Part shown: positions 47,311 to 57,559 of the stretch, piece after piece
How the letters are laid out: each line of letters starts with the position of its first letter
Numbering within the stretch: the stretch's first letter is position 1
Notes under the pieces: model-generated
The model's database searches: none
What the model was told of the DNA's origin: nothing
What the model saw: only the letters and a program-made list of their open reading frames with translations
Assembly: GCF_051622035.1 (NCBI RefSeq)
Contig: NC_135360.1
Span: 3,407,501-3,471,500, forward strand
Reading direction: 5' to 3'
Length of the DNA: 64,000 nucleotides
From: Arctopsyche grandis
Lineage: Eukaryota; Arthropoda; Insecta; Trichoptera; Hydropsychidae
Made by a program: the position numbers and the translations under genes

Positions 47311-48018
47311 TAGGGTTGCCAGATGATAATTTGATAAAGGAGGGCAGATGGGTCTAAAAAGGAGGATTTTCTGTTAAAAAGGAGGACATTCAGAAATTAA
47401 ACGAATTTTTTTATATTATTTAACTTTATTTTAATCATATTTAGCTGAGCTGCCAATTTTGGAAAGAAGTTCTTGGTTTTTTAACAAATAATTATAAAAA
47501 TCTTCACATGTCATGTTTTTAAAGTTGTATTGAGTAAGAATTAAAGATTTAACTGCCTGCACACTTAGTCTATTCCTCTCTTTGCTCCACTGAGTATTAA
47601 TCAGTGAAAATACTCTTTCCACATTTGCGTTATGTGCGCTTATACAAAAATAAAACTCGCAGATCTTGAGCAGTTCTGAGAAACATTCAATGTTTTTAAC
47701 ATTTTTGAAGTAGATTGTCCACTGCTCGTGCAACTTTAAATGATAATATGCTTCATCTTCATCTGATTTTGATTTAAGAAATGAAATCAAGTTACAAAAT
47801 TGATCGTGTAGCTTAAAATCGTCAATCTCTACACCTCTGATGCTCAATAACTCAATGCATGAAACTAAATCATCATGCCCTGCCCCCTTTTTCGCTTCCC
47901 GCCAGTCCCGCCCGATGTTTAGCAAAAAGGAGGAATTACAGTAGGTAAGGGAGGACGGGAGGACAAAACATGGAAAAGGAGGACATGTCCTCCTTTTGGA
48001 TACCATCTGGCAACCCTA
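47311..48018 (-). mobile_element. hAT element with transposase C-terminus
   Basis: 708 bp with inverted ends TAGGGTTGCCAGATG and CATCTGGCAACCCTA and a perfect 8-bp duplication ACCTTACC (47303-47310, 48019-48026). On the minus strand 47431-48006 encodes 191 residues ending with SAHNANVERVFSLINTQWSK and RLSVQAVKSLILTQYN, the hAT dimerisation region. Catalytic residues are missing, so it is non-autonomous. It lies about 90 bp before the start codon of locus 8, where the other loci carry the conserved upstream block. Confidence 0.9.
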
Positions 48019-48104
48019 ACCTTACCAGGCCTTAGCATACACGAACAGTCAGCTCCAATCTTTGCTCTCCACTCTTCTACGGTGCATCTCCTGTCTACGT
48101 AACG

Positions 48105-49581
48105 ATGGAGTGCAGGCTTTGCCTCTGCTCTGCTCCACCAGAGGCTTTCGTCTCCATCCATGACGATCCTCATCCACAGCGTTTGTCGCAGCGCATTTGG
48201 ACTTGCTGTCAGTTGCGGGTCAGTGACACCCAACTCATTGCTATTGCTATATTTCGTTAGTTCTCGTTATCTTCAATTCATTTCTCATCTGCAGGTTAAG
48301 AAAGGTGACCGTCTGTCAGATTCGATATGTCGTTCGTGTGTCAAGAATCTGGAGTTGCTCGAAAGCTTTCGAAATGTTTGTTTTCGGAGTGACACAACGT
48401 CGAGGGTGGAATTAGACAAGTATTTGAAAGTCAAGCCGGAGGAAGTTCTGCTGGAAGATTTAATATGGGAAAATGAGGCGGGTGCTGATTTTCCACCAAA
48501 CATTTCTAGTTCACCAGACGATGGCGAAGTAAGTAAATGCGATTCGAGTGCTTAAGAACCATTCTAAGCAAAACATTCAATTGATTGAAAATATAAATTC
48601 ACATTTAAAATGACATCTAATTAAAATATAAATATGTTTCACATATTAAATTATATTAACGTTCGTTTTATGTTTTAGACATGTGGAGGAAAAATTACTT
48701 TGAACGATAATATGGTAGAAATAACAGATACGAATAGACACAATCTAACGGAAGAATTACCATTACGAAAAGATTTAGATAAGATGTCCCCCACACATTC
48801 TGAATTTGACCATGAAGTAAATTTCCAACACAAATCGTCTACTCAAAAACACAGTCTTGTGACAAAGAAAACATCTGGTGATGACATTTGTTTGAAATTA
48901 TTTACTACGAAACAAACTCTCGACGCTCATATGGGAATTTGTACTGGGGTAAAGCCACACAACCATATCAGTCACCACTCTGGAGAAAACCCGTTAAAAT
49001 GTAACATTTGTTTAAAACCATTTTCTAATAAATTTAACCTTTCGCAACATAAGATAAGATACCATAGAGAAAAACCGTTCAAATGTGACATTTGTTCAAA
49101 ATCATTTTCTAATAAATACAACCTTTCGCGACATAAGATATGCCACCACGGAGAAAAACCGTTCAAATGTGACATTTGTTCAAAATCATTTGCTCTAATA
49201 GATGACCTTTCGCGACATAAGATATGCCACTATGGAGAAAAACCGTTCAAATGTAACATTTGTTTAAAACATTTTTTTACAAAATATGACCTTTCACGAC
49301 ATGAGAAATGCCACTCTGAAGAAAAACCGTTCAAATGTGACATTTGTATAAAATCATTTTTTACAAAATATGACCTTTCGCGACATGAGAAATGCCACTC
49401 TGGAGAAAAACCGTTCAAATGTGACATTTGTTCAAAATCATTTGCTTTAAAAAGTTACCTTTGGAAACATTTGAAATTTTACTGTGGAAAAAAACCCTTC
49501 AAATGTGACATTTGTTCAAAATCATTTGGTCAGAAATCTTGCCTTGTGAAACATTTGAGTCTCCATTCAAATCCATTTTAA
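48105..49581 (+). CDS. ZAD-ZNF locus 8: ZAD domain plus 7 C2H2 fingers
   Basis: Exons 48105-48218, 48295-48528 and 48679-49581; phase-0 introns of 76 and 150 bp; 416 residues. The ZAD second pair reads ICRSCVKNLELL, shared only with locus 9. The linker has EELPLRKDLDKMSPTHSEFD. The first unit (DDICLKLFTTKQ) has lost its first Cys; seven fingers follow, one with Cys replacing its last His (WKHLKFYCGK). The protein ends LHSNPF where locus 9 continues with more fingers. Exons and introns are nearly identical to locus 9, so the two are recent duplicates, but this copy is shorter by about nine fingers. Confidence 0.87.
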
Positions 49582-50041
49582 TATCATTTTCTAAAAAATA
49601 TAACCTAAGGATATGCCACTCTGGGGAAATACCGTTTAAGGTCTGTTCATACCTATCCAGCACGAACCGTATCCTGCATGTGTCCTACAAGTGCGGATAG
49701 TATTCTTTGGTACATTATATGGACGTATTCATACTCCATCGCGCATGCGCATTGACGCATTCATGCGCGTCCATATAGAATGTACTAAAGAATACTGTCC
49801 GTACTTGCAGGATTCGGGTCGTGCTGGATAGGTATGAACAGACCTTTAACCGTTTAATTGTATAAAATCATTCGCTCGAAAATATTCACTTGCAACGCAT
49901 TTGAATTTTCATTTGAAGACCACAGACACAAATGTAATATTTGTCTAAAATTATTCCCTTCAAACTACATATTTGCTTTCTTCATTAAAATACACACACG
50001 CCATCCGGATTTGCTTGAAAGAATTTCTAAATTAAAAATGT
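49582..50041 (+). pseudogene. Finger relics after locus 8, split by a MITE
   Basis: 49582-49635 (KKYNLRICHSGEIPF) and 49856-50041 (IKSFARKYSLATHLNFH, KCNICLKLFPSN) match the end of locus 9 (IKSFTRKYSLATHLKFH). They are the abandoned 3' end of the array of locus 8. Confidence 0.75.
49640..49845. mobile_element. Palindromic MITE with TTAA flanks
   Basis: Ends GGTCTGTTCATACCTATCC and GGATAGGTATGAACAGACC, flanked by TTAA (49636-49639, 49846-49849). Fold-back over nearly its whole length, with GCGCATGCGC at the centre. A single related end (AAGGTCTGTTCATACATAAC) is at 56803. Confidence 0.8.
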
Positions 50042-50546
50042 AACGTCACTCGAAGGAGAAACAAACAATTTATCGAAAAGTTTTCACATACTTCACCACT
50101 CAAATATTGTTCTTGGCGTTTTTGTTGTTATTTGTTGCAACAGTAACACCAGTTCATGACCATACGCTGGATGGCGATAATTCGGAGCTGTCTCTCCTTT
50201 TATATTCTACGTTAATAATATTGAATGTTGTATTTATTTTGGATATTTTTAATTATATGTGTAAATAAACGAAATTGAATTTAATTAACCGAAATTGAGA
50301 AATAATTTAATTTAACCATGATCATTTTGTCTTTTTAAACAACATACACATTTAGGAAATCTTACTCACACCAATATTCATGGGTTTGCTACCTGAGCTA
50401 TTTGGTTGAGTTTTTATTCCACTTTTAGACTCACTATGATCAACTATTTTTGTGACGGTTTAGTATACTTTGATATTATTAAACAACATTTATGCAATTT
50501 AACTAATTTGGTCTTTTTAATAATTATCGAGAAAATTAATTAATTA

Positions 50547-51220
50547 ATCTAATATATAATTTTCGAAAGAGACTTTGTATGTAACTATATATTAGTTGGG
50601 AGCTTCGAAAACAAAACAACAAAGTGTCTATGACGATGATATCGATTTCGATTCTGTTTCTGGATTATTTTTTCAGTTCCGTTTCCAGATTCTTTTATCA
50701 TTTCCGGATCCGGCCCCTTTTTCAATTCCGGATCCCGATTACTTTTTTATTTCCGGATCCCGATTTTTTTTCAGTTCCGGTTCCGGTTTCCTTTTTCAGT
50801 TCCGGATCCAGAATCCTTTTTCAATTCTGGATACAAATTCCTTTTTCAGTTCCGTATCCGTAATCCTTTTACAGATCCGGATCCCTATTCCTTTTTCAGT
50901 TCCGGATCCCGATTGTTTTTTCAGTTACAATTCCAGATTCCAATTTCAGTTCCGGTTCTGCATTCCTGTTTCAGTTTCTCATCCCGATTCCGTTTCCAGT
51001 TTCGGATCAGGATTATTTTTTCAGTTCCTGTTCACTTATATATATAAAAAAACCATTAATTTATGATTGGCTGTGAATAAATACTATTTTTTTTTTCGAT
51101 TTAAATAAATTTAATAATAAGAAGAGGTTCGTAAAAAACAAATGAATGTTTACTACAAGATTTACCATGTTTAAACGGTTTATATTATAAATACCGAGTG
51201 AACCCGAGTCAAACCACTAG
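50547..51220 (+). mobile_element. Helitron-like element H1, with TTCCGGATCC minisatellite
   Basis: Begins TCTAATATATAATTTTCGAA after A and ends with the hairpin region ACCGAGTGAACCCGAGT, then CAAACCACTAG before T. Inside (50650-51030) is an irregular minisatellite of about 24 bp built on TTTTTCAGTTCCGGATCC, which gives a Phe/Ser/Pro decoy frame. No Rep/helicase gene; non-autonomous. Confidence 0.65.
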
Positions 51221-51448
51221 TCTAATATTATATATATAATTTCGAAAGAGACTTTGTATCTAAGGTTTGGTTGGGAGCATCGAAAACAAATCAAAGTCTC
51301 TATAACGACGATATCGATATCGTTGAATATTATTTTCTTTCGATTCAAATAAATTTAATAAAAAAACAAATGAATGTTTACTATTAGATTAGCCATTTTT
51401 AAGCTGTTTATATTACAAATACCGAGCGCGGCCGGGTAAAACCATTAG
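51221..51448 (+). mobile_element. Helitron-like element H2
   Basis: Starts immediately after H1 with TCTAATATTATATATATAAT and ends ACCGAGCGCGGCCGGGT, AAAACCATTAG before T. 228 bp. Closest to H3 (56086-56270); the flanks of H2 and H3 are also similar, so H2 and H3 were one insertion before the locus was duplicated. Confidence 0.7.
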
Positions 51449-51827
51449 TATATTGTAAAATCATAGCTTTGATTTGGTGTTCAACAATGTTTTTTAACAT
51501 ATGTAAAATATTATATACATATATATAAAATTGAATGTCTGTTTGTTTGTCTCGTATAGGCTCCTAAACCACTCGACCGATTACGATGAAACTTTTGGGA
51601 TTTGTTGTATGCATGTCCGGGAAGCTTACTGTGAAAAAAACCTCTTAACAATAATATTCGTAATTACGATTTTACTGACGCGAAAGTAAAGCCTTCAACG
51701 CTTCACGCCGCGAGTGTGACAATAACCGCTTCTACTTCGCACTACTACGGAAACGGGAACGGGAATTGCACGCGTTAAGGCGTTCTTCCACCGAATAAGT
51801 TGACGCGCACGTATCGTGACTGATGAC

Positions 51828-51960
51828 TAGAGGCCGGATAGCCAAGGGGCCGCTCATTGTTCCATTGTTGTAAATCCTTTGTAAAAAAGGGTCGGCAAAC
51901 CTTTAACAATGCATTTACAACATTTGAACAATACGCGGCCCCTTGGCTATCCGGCCTCTA
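51828..51960. mobile_element. Palindromic hAT-type MITE, copy 2
   Basis: TAGAGGCCGGATAGCCAAGG to its complement, with a perfect 8-bp duplication CTGATGAC (51820-51827, 51961-51968). Core AACAATGCATTTACAACATT. Confidence 0.9.
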
Positions 51961-52047
51961 CTGATGACTGCGGCAGAAGTCCGTCAACGCGGCGTATGTG
52001 TATTCGTATGCGTCACCGTCACTGTGGCGGTGTGCGCACTCCTTAAC

Positions 52048-52191
52048 TAGAGGTCGGAATCTGAAGGGGCCGGAAACGTGCCGCCTATTGTTCAATTGTT
52101 GTAAATGCTTTGTAAAAAAGGTTCGGCAAACCTTTAACAATGCATTTACAATCTTTGAACAATAAACAGCCCCTTCAGATTCCGGGCTCTA
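52048..52191. mobile_element. Palindromic hAT-type MITE, copy 3
   Basis: TAGAGGTCGGAATCTGAAGG to CCCGGGCTCTA-type end, same core as copy 2 and 87 bp after it. Flanking 8-mers have diverged. Confidence 0.8.
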
Positions 52192-52458
52192 CCCATTACA
52201 AACCACGTACGCAAGTTGCATACTTTGGCGCAAACACGATACGTGCGCGTCAACATATTCGGTGGAAGAGCGCCTTTACTGTGGCATTGCAACGCATGCC
52301 AGGTTCAGCCAGTGTTTAATAAAGTATTAGGTAGTCCCGGAATGAATTTCGTTTTTCATAGTTAAATTCAAACTTAATTTTTTAAAATTATTTATAATCC
52401 ATCAAGATATATATCATCAAGAGTCAACATTGGATTTGCGATAATTCATAAAGATTCA

Positions 52459-53276
52459 TGTAAGGCAGGGAAGGTATGTTGACCGTATCCCGGCCTAACG
52501 AAACACATGTTGTGTAGTTTGTAAGAGGATCGTTTATTTTTGTTCAATTTTTACAATGGTTATTGTATGTACGAAGAGGTTGAGCTTCGGAGAAGTGATC
52601 TGGTTGAACTTCAGAGGTTCACTCTGGTGTTGGGAGCTGGTGCGTCGCTTTATATACGTTCTGGCTTGAAGCGTGCCGTGTGCAGATGCTTTGTCTTCGT
52701 TTCCAGGACACGTGTGTTAGAGACACGTATTGACCTGTTTTCGAGGCGCGTGCTTTATAGCTGTGGAGTCACCGCCAGGACGTCTTTCGTTTAAGAATGC
52801 GGTTTTCGAGGCACGTGTTTAAGGTACACGAGTGTTACAGTTTCCTGATGACACCACTGTTGGGTTTCGTTCAATTTACAATCGAGCGATGAACTTATGG
52901 GGGATGAACGAGCGAGACGACTGCATGTTGAATGCACGTGTTTTATTTATGACAGCTGAAGGCAGAGTGAGTAGCGGCTCTCCGAACCCAGCCGAGTTGG
53001 TCCCCACTCGCAGGAAGGCAAACAAACTCGACCATGTCGTATAAGCGAGCCGCCACAAACTCTTTCTTCTGGAATGGTCGGAGGGGACGTTGCCCTTGAG
53101 TTATGCATGTTTGTACAGGATCGATGAAGAGATCACTGGTTTTGATTCGTAATAGTACAAGTCGTGCTAGAATAACCATTTTAACAATTGAACAAAAATA
53201 AACGATCCTCTTACAAACTACACAACATTTGTTTCGTTAGGCCGGGATACGGTCAACATACCTTCCCTTCCTTACA
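52459..53276 (-). mobile_element. LTR fossil with an inverted end piece
   Basis: Begins TGTAAGGCAGGGAAGGTATG and ends CATACCTTCCCTTCCTTACA; the first and last 100 bp are inverted copies of one LTR end, with a minus-strand LTR body between. It is a rearranged LTR copy, related to 21374 and 42893, with no internal region. Confidence 0.65.
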
Positions 53277-53472
53277 GGTAAAAAGATCTGCTCCAAAAAA
53301 CAAAAACATCAGAAAAGTATGATTGGGCAAAGAAGAGCGATGATAATAAAGTCACCAAAGTCAGGGTAGACCGAAGGCGAGAGAAGAATGGGTGAAATAA
53401 AATGTTTAGGTAAGGTTCTTTTTGGTTACGCCTAGTGCGTTATACAAAATTTGGCCTTTTATTTAATCTTCA

Positions 53473-53613
53473 CCAGACCAGTGAGGTATTGGTAGGGTTG
53501 CCACACGTCATGACAGCGAGTTGCCGTTGACGGAAAACATCGAATTGCATACACACACAGTCAGCTCCAATCTCTGCTCTCCACTCTTTTATGGCGCTTC
53601 TCCTGTCGTAGCG
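53473..53613 (+). promoter_or_regulatory. Conserved upstream block of locus 9
   Basis: CCAGTGAGGTATTGGTAGGG, GTCATGACAGCGAGTTGCCG and CAGCTCCAATCTCTGCTC up to the ATG, as at loci 4 and 6. Locus 8, its sister, keeps only the proximal 70 bp. Confidence 0.55.
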
Positions 53614-55891
53614 ATGGAGTGCAGGCTTTGCCTCTGCTCTGCTCCACCAGAGGCTTTCGTCTCCATCCATGACGATCCTCATCCACAGCGTTTGTCGCAG
53701 CGCATTTGGACTTGCTGTCAGTTGCGGGTCAGTGACACCCAACTCATTGCTATTGCTATAATTCGTTAGTTCTCGTTATCTTCAATTCATTTCTCATCTG
53801 CAGGTTAAGAAAGTTGACCGTCTGCCAGATTCGATATGTCGTTCGTGTGTCAAGAATCTGGAGTTGCTCGAAAGCTTTCGAAATGTTTGTTTTCGGAGTG
53901 ACACAACGTCGAGGGTGGAATTAGACAAGTATTTGAAAGTCAAGCCGGAGGAAGTTCTGCTGGAAGATTTAATATGGGAAAATGAGGCGGGTGCTGATTT
54001 TCCACCAAACATTTCTAGTTCACCAGACGATGGCGAAGTAAGTAAATGCGATTCGAGTGCTTTAGAACCATTCTAAGCAAAACATTCAATTGATTGAAAA
54101 TATAAATTCACATTTAAAATGACATCTAATTAAAATATAAACATGTTTCACATATTAAATTGTATTAACGTTCGTTTTATGTTTTAGACATGTGGAGGAA
54201 AAATTACTTTAAACGCTAATATGGTAGAAATAACAGATGCCAATAGACACAATCTAACGGAAGAATTACCATTACGAAAAGATTTAGATAAGATGTGCCC
54301 CACACATTCTGAAATTGACCATGAAGTAAATTTCCAACACAAATCGTCTACTCAAAAACACAGTCTTGTGACACAGAAAACATCTGGTGATGACATTTGT
54401 TCGAAATTATTTACTACGAAACAAACTCTCGACGCTCATATGGGAATTTGTACTGGGGTAAAGCCACACAACCATTTCAGTCACCACTATGGAGAAAATC
54501 CGTTCAGATGTGACATTTGTTTAAAATCATTTTCTAATAAATATAACCTTTCGCGACATAAGATAAGTCACTCTGGAGAAAAACCGTTCAAATGTGACAT
54601 TTGTTCAAAATCATTTGCTCTAAAATATGACGTTTCGCGACACAAGATATGTCACTCTGGAGAAAAACCGTTCAAATGTTACATTTGTTTAAAATTATTT
54701 TATAAAAAATCTGACCTTTCGCGACATAAGATATGCCACTCTGGAAAAAGACCATTCAAATGTGACATTTGTTCAAAATCATTTGCTCTAAAATATGAAC
54801 TTTCGCGACATAAGATATGCCACTCTGGAGAAAACCCGTTCAAATGTGACATTTGTTTAAAATCATTTTATAAAAAATCTGACCTTTCGCGACATAAGAT
54901 ATACCACTCTGGAGAAAAACTGTTCAAATGTGACATTTGTTCAAAATCATTTGCTCTAAAATATGACCTTTCGCGACATATGATATGCCACTCTGGAGAA
55001 AACCCGTTCAAATGTGACATTTGTTTTAAATTATTTTATAAAAAATCTGACCTTTCGCGACATAAGATATGCCACTCTGGAGAAAACCCGTTCAAATGTG
55101 ACATTTGTTTAAAATCATTTGCTTTAAAAAGTTACCTTGGGAAACATTTGAAATTTCACTGTGGAAAAAAACCCTTCAAATGTGACATTTGTTCAAAATC
55201 ATTTGGTGATAAATGTTTCCTTGTGAAACATTTGAATCTCCACTCTGGAGAAAAACCATTCAAATGTGACATTTGTTCAAAATCATTTTCTAAAAAATCT
55301 GACCTTTCCCGACATAAGATATGCCACTCTAGAGATAAACCGTTCAAATGTAACATTTGTTTAAAATCATTTTCTAAAAAATCTGACCTTTCGCGACATA
55401 AGATATGCCACTCTGGAGAAAAACCGTTCAAATGTGACATTTGTTCAAAATCATTTGCTCTAAAAGTTTATCTTATGAACCATTTGAGTCATCACTCTGA
55501 AAAAAGACCATTCAAATGTGACCTTTGTTTTAAATCATTTGCTTTAAAAAGTTACCTTGGTAAACATTTGAAATTTCACTCTGGGATAAAACCGTTTAAA
55601 TGTGACATTTGTTCAAAATCATTTGGTGAGAAATGTCACCTTGTGACACATATACGTCGCCACTCTGGAGAAAATCTTACGCGACAATTGATTTACCACT
55701 CGGTAGAAAAACCTTTCAAATGTGACATTTGTTCAAAATCATTTTCTAAAAAATCTAACCTTTCGCGACATAAGATATGTCACTCAGGAGAAAAACCGTT
55801 CAAATGTAGTATTTGTATAAAATCATTCACTCGAAAATATTCACTTGCAACGCATTTGAAGTTTCACACTAGACCACAGACACAACTGTAA
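53614..55891 (+). CDS. ZAD-ZNF locus 9: ZAD domain plus 16 C2H2 fingers
   Basis: Exons 53614-53727, 53804-54037 and 54188-55891; phase-0 introns of 76 and 150 bp; 683 residues. ZAD pairs are in MECRLCLCSAPP and ICRSCVKNLELL; linker EELPLRKDLDKMCPTHSEID. Sixteen intact fingers plus one collapsed unit (SGENLTRQLIYHSVEKPF). Fingers 2-7 alternate two helix types, ALKYDLSRH and YKKSDLSRH, a dimer of about 168 bp repeated three times; most fingers share the helix end DLSRHKICH, so neighbouring fingers may read similar base triplets. Nuclear DNA-binding factor by family; sister of locus 8. Confidence 0.9.
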
Positions 55892-56085
55892 TATTTGTCT
55901 AAAATCATCCCCTTTAAAATTAATTACTTTGTTTGAGTTTTCATTCCACTTTTAATTCACTATGATCAACTATTTTTGTGATAGTTTTAGTATATTTTGA
56001 AATAATATACTTTGATATTTTTAAATAACATTTATTCAATTTAACTTAAGTAATTTGACATTTTAATAATTATTAACAAAATTAA

Positions 56086-56270
56086 TCTAATGAGACTTTG
56101 TATGTAAGGTCTAGTTAGGAACATCGAAAACAAATCAAAGTTTCTATGACGACGATATCGATATCGTTGAATATTATTTTTTTTCGATTCAATAAATGTT
56201 TACTATTAGATTAGCCATGTTTAAGCCGTTTATATTACAAATACCGAGCGACGCCGGGTAAAACCACTAG
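56086..56270 (+). mobile_element. Helitron-like element H3
   Basis: TCTAATGAGACTTTGTATG to ACCGAGCGACGCCGGGT and AAAACCACTAG before T; 185 bp. Its right flank (ATCATAGCTTTGATTTGGTG) is the same as that of H2. Confidence 0.7.
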
Positions 56271-56599
56271 TATATTATAAAATCATAGCTTTGATTTGGT
56301 GTTCAACAATGTTTTCTGACATATGAAAAATATTATTTACATATTTAGGTAAATAAATCAAAATTTTATTTTACTGCAAATATTTTTCAGATACATTTTT
56401 ATTCGTAGCCTAGCCAATTATTATTGTTAATATAAAAACTGAAAACAGCCTTCAATTGTCAAACCTTAAAAAAAAACAGTTATGTTGTACATTTGTATGA
56501 AGATATGTAAACATAACTTCATTGATAAATATTATGTATAATCTTTGAAAATAAATCTTTAAAGAGTTTTACATTATTTCATTTCAAGCTCCAATATAC

Positions 56600-56960
56600 T
56601 CACCACAGAAAACGATATCATCACTGTTATTTCGCAGTGAAGTTTATTTGCATTTGCTTAAACTGGGATCGAGGCCACTAAATGGAATCCTGAATTAAAC
56701 ACAAATTTACTCTTAACTTAATACTTATTTATGAACGGATGCTAATTAATTGATCTTGAATTTTGATCATATTCGCTCGCCTAAAAATAATGTTCACTCA
56801 TAAAGGTCTGTTCATACATAACAGCACTACACGTTTCCGTCTCTAAAACGTCAGTTTTACTCGTACTTTTACAGCACAGCACGTTTTCTGTGGAAAGTAT
56901 GCCACAGAAAACGAAATCATCACTGTTATCTGCAGTGAAGTTTATTTGAATTTGCATTTT
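56600..56960. repeat. Direct repeat of about 60 bp, spaced 0.3 kb
   Basis: CACAGAAAACGATATCATCACTGTTAT then GCAGTGAAGTTTATTTG (56598-56652) recurs at 56893-56948. One end of the GGTCTGTTCATAC MITE lies between. No gene seen in 56271-56945. Confidence 0.7.
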
Positions 56961-57325
56961 CTCACAAAAATCACCTTACGCGACATATATGTATGTAATA
57001 TGCCACTTTGGAAAAAGTGCCCTGCGCTACAAACGATTGCAAACCAAGCGGGCGCATGCTCATTTCATACTTTTGTCTCGGCTTTTGCCCTTTTTAACTT
57101 GCCAGAAAGATCCAACTCAATTTTAATTAAGAGTTGCCAATCATCAATGTATTATACATCGAAATGTCATCTGCGCAACCCCATGAATATCTCGTCTTTC
57201 GTACATGCTGAAATTCAAACAGTTAAATTTCAATCGAAATGAGCATGCAGCCGGGTGGTTTGCAATCATTTGCAACAAACCCTTAAATGTGATATTTGTT
57301 CAAAATCATTCACTCAAAAACAGGT
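56950..57325 (+). pseudogene. Orphan finger relic split by a MITE
   Basis: 56955-57024 (FSHKNHLTRH-like, then CHFGKSA) and 57277-57325 (KPLKCDICSKSFTQKQ) are two halves of a finger region. Between them 57025-57276 has inverted ends TACAAACGATTGCAAACC and GGTTTGCAATCATTTGCAAC with GCATGCTCATTTC arms, a MITE. The host array is dead; this is the last trace of the cluster. Confidence 0.65.
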
Positions 57326-57559
57326 GCTACTTTAGTATGCGGTCTACCTTAGCATGCGATCTACCTTTGATTCGCAGTGGACTATTTATTATTATTATTT
57401 GTATCGTAGCAACGACCTGTTTATTATATTTTTATTTTTCCTGACGCCCCGTAATGTTGTCGAAGCATTTCTATCAAATTATCGTCAGCAGCCTAATCTT
57501 AAATAAATAAGGCCAACCCTAACTTTACCTAAGAGTGGGGGCCCATTCATTCATCGTCG

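Noticed and set aside
50596-51066. 156-residue Phe/Ser/Pro-rich frame.
   Set aside because: Translation of an irregular TTCCGGATCC minisatellite within a Helitron-like element.
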